Shown: positions 1-6,141 of the stretch, piece after piece
Numbering within the stretch: position 1 is the first letter of the stretch
Layout: each line of letters begins with the position of its first letter
NCBI RefSeq assembly: GCF_014534705.1
Contig: NZ_JACVWV010000004.1
Location: 1 to 36,597, forward strand
Length of the DNA: 36,597 bases
Reading direction: 5' to 3'
From: Wolbachia endosymbiont of Pentalonia nigronervosa
GTDB lineage: Bacteria; Pseudomonadota; Alphaproteobacteria; Rickettsiales; Anaplasmataceae
The notes under the pieces: model-generated
The model's input: only the letters and a program-made list of their open reading frames with translations
Databases searched by the model: none
What the model was told of the DNA's origin: nothing
Translations under genes and position numbers: made by a program

Positions 1-180
1 CGTTCCAATAGAAAAACACCAAGAGAATACGATAAAGAGCTTTATAAAGAGAGAAATCTCATCGAAAGAATGTTCAATAAACTCAAGAATTTTCGTAGGG
101 TTGCTACTCGTTATGATAAATTAGCTATTTCTTTCTTATCTTTTGTCCATATTGCTTCTATATATCTTTGGTTAAAATAA
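1..180 (+). CDS. IS5-family transposase, C-terminal fragment (cut by window edge)
   Basis: Frame 1 is open from base 1 to a TAA at 178-180 and encodes 59 residues. It contains the DDE transposase C-terminal signature Y-(2)-R-(3)-E-(6)-K at residues Y15, R18, E22 and K29, in the context YKERNLIERMFNKLK. This is followed by the usual hydrophobic end (FLSFVHIASIYLWLK). The glutamate is the third catalytic acid of the DDE triad; the two aspartates would be upstream of the window. The family call is firm. Whether the full copy is intact, or made of two overlapping frames as in many Wolbachia IS5 elements, cannot be seen. Confidence 0.85.
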   Translation, partial: RSNRKTPREYDKELYKERNLIERMFNKLKNFRRVATRYDKLAISFLSFVHIASIYLWLK

Positions 181-193
181 ATGTCGACACTAC
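1..193 (+). mobile_element. 3' end of an IS5-family insertion sequence
   Basis: The left edge holds the terminal part of an insertion sequence: the transposase C-terminus and about 13 bases after its stop. I place the right boundary at 193 because CTAG at 194-197 and the following sequence align without a gap to the flanks of neighbouring ankyrin genes (CTAG at 2320 and 3393), whereas the sequence to the left does not. IS5-group elements often target CTAG or YTAR sites. The terminal inverted repeat cannot be confirmed because the left end is outside the window. Confidence 0.7.
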
Positions 194-212
194 CTAGATC
201 CTAAAACTTATG

Positions 213-1244
213 CTACCTTACATGCAAAACATTGCCATACTGCAACTCCTGCAATTGCTCTTCCCCCCTTACTGCTTGTGCTCTATCTATCCTAGTACTA
301 GGCCCTGTAGATATAAATGTATTAAGTGTTTTATATGTCAAAACACCAACTACCATTGCAGCCACTAAAGCAAATGTATACACACCTGGTGCTTTTCTAA
401 CAGAAATACCTCTGTGTACAATAAACCACACTGCAATCACAGTTCCAAATACTGTAGCAAAACAACTAGAAACTATAATTGGTTTAAAAGGTATTTTTCT
501 TTCTGACTGCTTCAAAATCTGCTTTATATTACTTTTTTGAGCTAAATCTCGTGGGATTTTACCATAATTATTTCTCAACAAAGGGTCTGCTCCTCTCTTT
601 AATAGAGCCTTTATCACACGTTTACGATCATTTTCAGCAGCATAATGTAAAGGAGCGTATCCACCTTGATCTACAGCATTAATCTCTGCACCCCTTGCCA
701 ATAGCGCCTTTACTATATTTGCATCACCACTTCCAGCAGCCCAGTGTAAAGGTGTTGCTTCATACACATTATCTATAGCATTAACTTCTGCTCTTTTTTC
801 TAATAGAGCCTTTACTATATCTGCATTATCACTTCCAGCAGCTCGGTGTAAAGGTGTTGCTTGATCTTTATCCGTAGCATTAATATTTGCGCCTTCTTTT
901 AACAAAATCTCTGCTACATCTTTACTACCAAATCTAGCAGCCCAATGCAAAGGAGTTGCCATATATCTACTATCTAAAGCATCAATATTTGCTCCATTTT
1001 CTAATAAAACATTTACTACTTTTCCTAGGCTGTAATAAACAAAAATATGCAATAATGTGCATTGATTATCTATATATCTGCTTTGAAATGCAAACGGGTA
1101 ATTAAGGTCAAAGCCGCTCCCTTCCCACTCTTCATATACGCTCCGATGTTCTGCCTTTAATTTGTCTTTTATTGTATCAATTACATTTTGATATTTCGAA
1201 CCTTGAGCAGCATATAATATTTCTTGCCATTCTCCATCACGCAT
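213..1244 (-). CDS. Ankyrin-repeat protein with C-terminal membrane hairpin (array member 1)
   Basis: This 343-residue protein has a family-specific head (residues 1-61: W6, IL, IK..L, H33, Y37, W40, F45), five ankyrin repeats (62-228) with TPLH cores, and a capping half repeat (KIPRDLA, from 229). Two predicted transmembrane helices follow (about 253-279 and 288-308), then a charged tail with IDRAQ. Ankyrin repeats bind proteins; the hairpin suggests a membrane-anchored binding module, and I infer an exported role but see no signal peptide. The ATG is preceded by a run of seven G (GAGGGGGGG, bases 1247-1255 on the other strand). It is closest to array member 2, with one extra repeat. Molecular target unknown. 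Confidence 0.88.
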   Translation of the reverse strand: MRDGEWQEILYAAQGSKYQNVIDTIKDKLKAEHRSVYEEWEGSGFDLNYPFAFQSRYIDNQCTLLHIFVYYSLGKVVNVLLENGANIDALDSRYMATPLHWAARFGSKDVAEILLKEGANINATDKDQATPLHRAAGSDNADIVKALLEKRAEVNAIDNVYEATPLHWAAGSGDANIVKALLARGAEINAVDQGGYAPLHYAAENDRKRVIKALLKRGADPLLRNNYGKIPRDLAQKSNIKQILKQSERKIPFKPIIVSSCFATVFGTVIAVWFIVHRGISVRKAPGVYTFALVAAMVVGVLTYKTLNTFISTGPSTRIDRAQAVRGEEQLQELQYGNVLHVR

Positions 1245-1281
1245 AACCCCCCCTCGAGTTAATATGTATATAGTTAAAATC

Positions 1282-1289
1282 TATAATAT
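1282..1289 (-). promoter_or_regulatory. Candidate -10 box of array member 1
   Basis: Read on the minus strand, ATATTATA lies about 38 bases upstream of the ATG at 1244 and is followed by a TTTTAAC stretch. The same octamer sits at nearly the same distance before members 3, 4, 5 and 6, so it is a conserved part of the unit. No convincing -35 is seen. Confidence 0.4.
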
Positions 1290-1376
1290 CTTTATTAAAA
1301 AAAGTTAAATTATCATATCTTTTTTAGCATAATAAATGAATTTAAGAAACGACAACCTGAAATCTAGAGAAATACT

Positions 1377-2276
1377 CTATACTATAGAAATTCTTTCTGG
1401 ATTACGCCCTTCCTCTATCTGCACTTCATCCACTCTCGTGCTAGGTACACGTTGAAGCATTTTATATCTGATGACACCAACTACCAGTGCAGTAATTACA
1501 AAAAATATAAGTACACTAGGTATTACCTCAATAGCAATGTCTTTGTTTAAAATAACTGGCGCTGTAAGCACAGCTAATAATACTACAGTAACACAGCAAG
1601 CATAGATCATTAGCTCACGAGGCGTTTCTTTTTCTGATCGATCCAAAATATGCCTTATACTACTTCTCTTAGCTAAATCTCTTGGAATTTTACCATAATT
1701 ATTCTTCAACAAAGGGTTTGCTTCTCTCTTTAATAGAGCCCTTACTGCACGTTTACGATCATTTTCAGCAGCATAGTGTAAAGGAGTCTCTCCACCTTGA
1801 TCTACAGCATTAATCTCTGCGCCTTTTGCGAAGAGAGCTTTTACTATCTTTGCATTACCCCCTCCAGCAGCCCAGTGTAAAGGAGTTGCTCCATATATAC
1901 TATCTACAACATTAACCTCTGCTTTTTTTTCTAATAGAGCCTTTACTATATCTGCATTACCATTTCCAGCAGCTCGATGCAAAGGAGTTACTTTATCTCT
2001 ATCTATAGCATTAACATCTATATTTTCTACTGCCAATAGGGCATTGACCATGTCCTTTAGGTCATAATAAGTTGCAATATGTAATAACGTACATCTATTA
2101 TTTATACATCCAACTTTAAATGGAAATGGGTAATTGATATTAAATTGACTTGCCTCCCACTCAGTATACGTATCGCGATGTTTTGCCTTTAACTCTTCTT
2201 TTATTGTATTAATTATATTTTTATGATTTGAACCCTTAACAGCATCTAATATTTCCTGCCATTTTATACCGTGCAT
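1377..2276 (-). CDS. Ankyrin-repeat protein with C-terminal membrane hairpin (array member 2)
   Basis: A 299-residue paralogue of member 1. The head spans residues 1-61, four ankyrin repeats 62-195, and the cap (KIPRDLA) from 196. Predicted membrane helices lie at about 221-243 and 248-271, and the tail carries VDEVQ. Repeats 2-4 match repeats 3-5 of member 1 almost residue for residue (for example GAEINAVDQGG and YAAENDRKR), so the two differ mainly by one repeat. The start has a six-G ribosome binding site (2285-2290) nine bases upstream. Only 36 bases separate it from member 3, and the ATATTATA box is degenerate here (TATACT at 2298-2303 on the minus strand), so it may partly depend on readthrough. 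Target unknown. Confidence 0.88.
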   Translation of the reverse strand: MHGIKWQEILDAVKGSNHKNIINTIKEELKAKHRDTYTEWEASQFNINYPFPFKVGCINNRCTLLHIATYYDLKDMVNALLAVENIDVNAIDRDKVTPLHRAAGNGNADIVKALLEKKAEVNVVDSIYGATPLHWAAGGGNAKIVKALFAKGAEINAVDQGGETPLHYAAENDRKRAVRALLKREANPLLKNNYGKIPRDLAKRSSIRHILDRSEKETPRELMIYACCVTVVLLAVLTAPVILNKDIAIEVIPSVLIFFVITALVVGVIRYKMLQRVPSTRVDEVQIEEGRNPERISIV

Positions 2277-2312
2277 AATTAACTCCCCCCTAAATTCAGT
2301 ATAGTGTTTTTA

Positions 2313-3329
2313 TTAAAATCTAGAGCTCAAAACTTGTGCTACGCGTGTATAAGATGAAAAACTCGTCCTTTCTTCCATTTCCCCACTTCTCCCTGTTTGC
2401 ATTTCATTTATCATCATACTAGGTGCAGGTTGACTAATGCCAGGTTGATCAGTACTAGGTTGATAGATTCTATGTTGGTTAACGCCATGGTGAAGCTTTT
2501 CATGAGCAATGATACTAATTGTTAGTACTCCTACTACAATTGTAGTAATTGTTAGTACCATAGAAATTACTCCAGCAATAATCTTGCCTTCTGCAGCATA
2601 CCATATTGTCATTGCAATCCCACCAAATGCAGCTAAAGCAACAATATTACCTACTATAGTTAGTTTTAGTAGCAGTTTTCTTTCTGTCGCCTTCAAAAGC
2701 CGCTTTACATCATCATCTCTAGTTAAATCTCTTGGAGTGTAACCATTTCCATTCTTTAAAAAAGGATTTGCATCTTTTTTTAATAGAGCACCTACTAGAT
2801 CTGCGTTATCACTCATAGCAGCCAAGTGTAAAGGCGTAACTTTATGCTTATCTACAACATTAACCTCTGCCCCTTTTTCTAATAGAGCATTCACTATGTT
2901 TAGACGATTATATGTAGTAGCCCAATGTAAAGGGGTTGTTTCATCTTGATCTACAGCATTGATATTTATACCTTCTACTGCTAATAGAGTCTTCACTATG
3001 TCAATATGACCAAACACAGTAGCCCAATGTAAAGGAGTTGCTCTATATATATTATCTACAGCATTAATATTTATACCTTCTACTGCTAATAGAGCATCTA
3101 CTACGTTCCCTAGCCCATAATAAGCAGAAATATGCAATAATGTGCTCTCATTATTTATATATACATTGCGAATTTGAAATAAGTAGTTGATATTAAAGAA
3201 AGTTCCCCTCCACTTTATATATATATCTCGATGTTCTGTATTTAATGTTACTTTTATTGTACCAATTATATTTTTACCCTCAGCAACGTTTATCTTACCC
3301 AGTATTCTTTTCCATTCTTTACTACGCAT
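2313..3329 (-). CDS. Ankyrin-repeat protein with C-terminal membrane hairpin (array member 3)
   Basis: 338 residues: head 1-61 (W6, H33, Y37, W40, F45), four ankyrin repeats 62-196, cap YTPRDLT from 197, two predicted membrane helices (about 222-245 and 249-273), and a longer tail that is rich in Pro, Gln and Ser and contains INEMQ. The coding frame runs on through the conserved end sequence (..RVAQVLSSRF) that is non-coding after members 1 and 4, so this copy probably shows the ancestral C-terminus. The first two repeats share an AVEGININAVD ending, a sign of repeat duplication. Its ribosome binding site is weaker (GTGGGGAAG, four G at 3335-3338). Confidence 0.87.
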   Translation of the reverse strand: MRSKEWKRILGKINVAEGKNIIGTIKVTLNTEHRDIYIKWRGTFFNINYLFQIRNVYINNESTLLHISAYYGLGNVVDALLAVEGININAVDNIYRATPLHWATVFGHIDIVKTLLAVEGININAVDQDETTPLHWATTYNRLNIVNALLEKGAEVNVVDKHKVTPLHLAAMSDNADLVGALLKKDANPFLKNGNGYTPRDLTRDDDVKRLLKATERKLLLKLTIVGNIVALAAFGGIAMTIWYAAEGKIIAGVISMVLTITTIVVGVLTISIIAHEKLHHGVNQHRIYQPSTDQPGISQPAPSMMINEMQTGRSGEMEERTSFSSYTRVAQVLSSRF

Positions 3330-3361
3330 AACTTCCCCACTAAATTAACATATATGTTAAA

Positions 3362-3371
3362 ATTATAATAT
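3362..3371 (-). promoter_or_regulatory. Candidate -10 box of array member 3
   Basis: ATATTATAAT on the minus strand, about 33 bases upstream of the ATG at 3329, followed by TTTTAACATAT. It is identical in core to the boxes before members 4 and 6. Confidence 0.45.
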
Positions 3372-3411
3372 TTTTGTTAAAAATCTTTAAATCTAGAAAT
3401 CAAAACTTATG

Positions 3412-4431
3412 CTACAAGGTATATTCTTGAAATCTACCTTCTCTTTCCTCACTTCTCTCTGTTTGTATTTCATTTACTTGAGTCCTCGGTAGAGATGCTT
3501 CATATGTCACTGTGCTAACTGCTAATACAATTAAAATAATTGTTAGCACTATAGAAATCACCCCAGCAATAATCGTGTCTTTTTTAATACACCACATTGC
3601 TATTGCAGTTCCCAATACTGCAACCAGACTAAAAATAATACTTACTATGGTAAGGTTAAGTAGCATTCTCCTTTCCCTATTTTCCAAAAGTTGCTTTACA
3701 TCATCATTTTTACTTAAGTCTCTTGGAGTTCTACCATCACCATTTCTTGCTAAAGGATCCGACCCTCCCTTTAATAAAGCCTTCACTACACGTTTATGAT
3801 CATTTTCAGCAGCATGATGTAAAGGAGTTGCCCCGCTTTGATCTACAATATTGACCTCCGCCTTTCCTTTCAATAGAGCCCTGACTATTTTTGCATTACC
3901 ACCTATCGCAGCCAAATGTAAAGGTGTTGCTCCATACATAGCATCTGCAACATTAACATCTGCTTTTTTCTTCAATAGATCTCTTATTATCTTTGCATTA
4001 CCACCTATCGCAGCCAAATGTAAAGGTGTTGCTCCAGAGATACTATCTGCAGTATTAACCCCTGCTTTTTTTTTCAATAAAGCCCTTACCATCTTTGCAT
4101 TACCATTTCTAGCAGCCTGGTGCAAAGAAGTTGATCCACACACACCATCTAAAGCGTTAACATCCACACCTTCCACTGCTATTAGAGCATTTGCTATGTT
4201 CTCTAGGCCAAAATTAGCAGCAATATGCAATAATGTGCATTCATTATTTACATATTCACTTTGAAATGGAAATTGGTAATTAACATTAAATTGCTTCTCC
4301 TCCCACTCTCTATATATACTTCGATGTCTTACCTTTAATTTTCCTTTTATCGTACCAATTATATTGTGAAGATTTAACCCCTGAAGAGAGTTTATCTCAC
4401 TTAGTATTTCTTCCCATTCTCCACTACGCAT
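3412..4431 (-). CDS. Ankyrin-repeat protein with C-terminal membrane hairpin (array member 4)
   Basis: 339 residues: head 1-64, five ankyrin repeats 65-233, cap RTPRDLS, predicted membrane helices at about 258-282 and 287-308, and a Glu/Arg-rich tail with VNEIQ. Repeats 3 and 4 are nearly identical (both open ATPLHLAAIGGNAKI), and the DNA underneath repeats with a 102-base period from 3894 and 3996, so this is a recent one-repeat gain. The start has a seven-G ribosome binding site (4435-4441) three bases before the ATG. It probably acts as a protein-binding, membrane-anchored factor; this is inferred from the fold and the hairpin only. Confidence 0.88.
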   Translation of the reverse strand: MRSGEWEEILSEINSLQGLNLHNIIGTIKGKLKVRHRSIYREWEEKQFNVNYQFPFQSEYVNNECTLLHIAANFGLENIANALIAVEGVDVNALDGVCGSTSLHQAARNGNAKMVRALLKKKAGVNTADSISGATPLHLAAIGGNAKIIRDLLKKKADVNVADAMYGATPLHLAAIGGNAKIVRALLKGKAEVNIVDQSGATPLHHAAENDHKRVVKALLKGGSDPLARNGDGRTPRDLSKNDDVKQLLENRERRMLLNLTIVSIIFSLVAVLGTAIAMWCIKKDTIIAGVISIVLTIILIVLAVSTVTYEASLPRTQVNEIQTERSEEREGRFQEYTL

Positions 4432-4464
4432 AATCCCCCCCTAAAGTAATATACATATATTAAA

Positions 4465-4474
4465 ATTATAATAT
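4465..4474 (-). promoter_or_regulatory. Candidate -10 box of array member 4
   Basis: ATATTATAAT on the minus strand about 34 bases before the ATG at 4431, followed by TTTTAATATAT. Same module as before members 3 and 6. Confidence 0.45.
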
Positions 4475-4553
4475 TTTTATTAAAAATTAGGGCTTGAGAC
4501 TTGTGTTATGCTTGCATAAGAAACCTATATAAAAAGACTTCTGAGACTATAAC

Positions 4554-6029
4554 TTATAAAGTTATGCTTTTCTTTTCTTCTATTTGCACCTCATCTATTT
4601 CAGTATCAGTATCAGATTCTGCACTTTTTTCTAATAAAACCCTCACTGTAACTCCATAATCATTTTTCATAGCAAGATGTAACGGAGTTTGTCCTTTTTT
4701 ATCTACAGCATAAATATCTGCACCTTCTTTTAACAAAACCTTCACTGTATCTTCATGACCATTTTTTGCAGCTAGATGTACCGGAGTTTGTCCTTTTTTA
4801 TCTACAGCCTTAATATCTGCACCTTCTTCTAATAGAACCTTTACTGTATCTGTATGACCACGTTTAGCAGCCAGATGTAAAGGAGTTTTGCTATTTTTAT
4901 CCGCAGCATTAATATCTGCACCTTCTTCTAATAGAACCTTTACTGTATCTGTATGACCACGTTCAGCAGCCAGATGTAAAGGAGTTTTGCTATTTTTATC
5001 CGCAGCATTAACATCTGCACCTTCTTCTAATAAAATCTTCACTATATTTGTATGACCATTATAAGCAGCTCGATGCAAAGGAGTTTTACTATTTTGATCT
5101 ACAGAATAAATATTTGCACCTCCTGCCAATAGAACCTTTACCATATCTGTATGACCGCCATAAGCAGCTTGATGTAAAGGAGTTTTGCTATTTTTATCCG
5201 CAACATTAACATCTGCACCTCCTGTCAATAGAACCTCCACTGTATCTGCATAACCATGATAAACAGCAAAATGTAAAGCAGTGTATCCTAATTTATTTGT
5301 AGCATTAACATTTACACCCTTAGCTAATAGATCCTCTACTTTACCTGCATTATTGTTATAAGCAGCGATAAGTAGTTGTAGTTCTTTTTTTGCCTTTTTT
5401 AAAAGCTGCTTTATTTCATTATCCTCAGCTAAGTGTCTTGGAGTTTTACCATCATGATTCTGCTGTAAAGAATCTGCACCACATGCTAATAACATCTTCA
5501 CTATATCTGCATGACTATTTTTAGCAGCCAAATGTAAAGGCGTATCTCTATTACTATCTACAGCATCAATACATAAATATATACATTTTACTGTCAAAAA
5601 AACACTTACTGTATCTGCATAGCCATACTCAGCAGCTTTATGTAAAGGAATTTTTTCATCTTTATCTGCAGCATTAATATCTGCACCTTTTTTTAGTAGA
5701 GCCTTTACTACCTCTGTATGATTATTTTTCGCAGCTAGATGCAGAGGAGTTTCTTTATTGCTATTCTCAGCATTAATACATAAATAACATACATTTTGCT
5801 CTGTCAATAGAGCATTTATTGCATCTATATGACCACGTTCAGCAGCACAATGTAAAGCTGTGTATCCATTGATATTTACAGCATGAACATCTACACTATT
5901 TTCTAATAGAGCATTTACTTTAACTACATCACCGCTTTTAACAGCTAGATGTAATGGAGTGTCTCCAATTTCATCTATAGTCCTCACAATGCCTACAGTT
6001 CTTAATATCTGTCTTAATTTTTTCATCAT
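4554..6029 (-). CDS. Large ankyrin-repeat protein, two fused repeat modules (array member 5)
   Basis: 491 residues, almost entirely ankyrin repeats. Module A has five repeats (about 23-194) ending in a cap (KTPRHLAEDNEIKQLL, 195-210) that elsewhere in this family marks the end of the repeat domain. Module B then starts again (217-472) with about eight repeats. Repeats 10-12 (315-413) are nearly identical, with a 99-base period in the DNA. Repeats 2 and 4 carry unusual Cys-containing extensions (CYLCI, IYLCI). It lacks both the head of the other members and the membrane hairpin, but its tail keeps IDEVQIEE. Two consecutive ATGs exist; the five-G ribosome binding site (6031-6035) is only one base from the first, so the second (6026) may be the true start. 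Confidence 0.88.
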   Translation of the reverse strand: MMKKLRQILRTVGIVRTIDEIGDTPLHLAVKSGDVVKVNALLENSVDVHAVNINGYTALHCAAERGHIDAINALLTEQNVCYLCINAENSNKETPLHLAAKNNHTEVVKALLKKGADINAADKDEKIPLHKAAEYGYADTVSVFLTVKCIYLCIDAVDSNRDTPLHLAAKNSHADIVKMLLACGADSLQQNHDGKTPRHLAEDNEIKQLLKKAKKELQLLIAAYNNNAGKVEDLLAKGVNVNATNKLGYTALHFAVYHGYADTVEVLLTGGADVNVADKNSKTPLHQAAYGGHTDMVKVLLAGGANIYSVDQNSKTPLHRAAYNGHTNIVKILLEEGADVNAADKNSKTPLHLAAERGHTDTVKVLLEEGADINAADKNSKTPLHLAAKRGHTDTVKVLLEEGADIKAVDKKGQTPVHLAAKNGHEDTVKVLLKEGADIYAVDKKGQTPLHLAMKNDYGVTVRVLLEKSAESDTDTEIDEVQIEEKKSITL

Positions 6030-6060
6030 TCCCCCTATACCTAATATATAGAAAGGAACT

Positions 6061-6068
6061 TATAATAT
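6061..6068 (-). promoter_or_regulatory. Candidate -10 box of array member 5
   Basis: ATATTATA on the minus strand about 32 bases upstream of the ATG at 6029, matching the octamer before the other members. The flanks differ from the others, consistent with this gene's different head. Confidence 0.35.
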
Positions 6069-6141
6069 TTTATCCAAAAGTCAAGTTTTCTAACTACTTT
6101 CCAAACCTGTTATCATTGCAGGCAGCAATCGAATATGAAAG

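Noticed and set aside
3851-4264. Plus-strand open frame of 137 codons inside ankyrin member 4
   Set aside because: It is the mirror of the repeated ankyrin DNA; its own repeats follow the 102-base period of the real gene, and no start signal supports it.
4791-5087. Regular 99-base direct repeats as a possible CRISPR or satellite array
   Set aside because: They have no spacers and encode 33-residue ankyrin repeats in one continuous frame.
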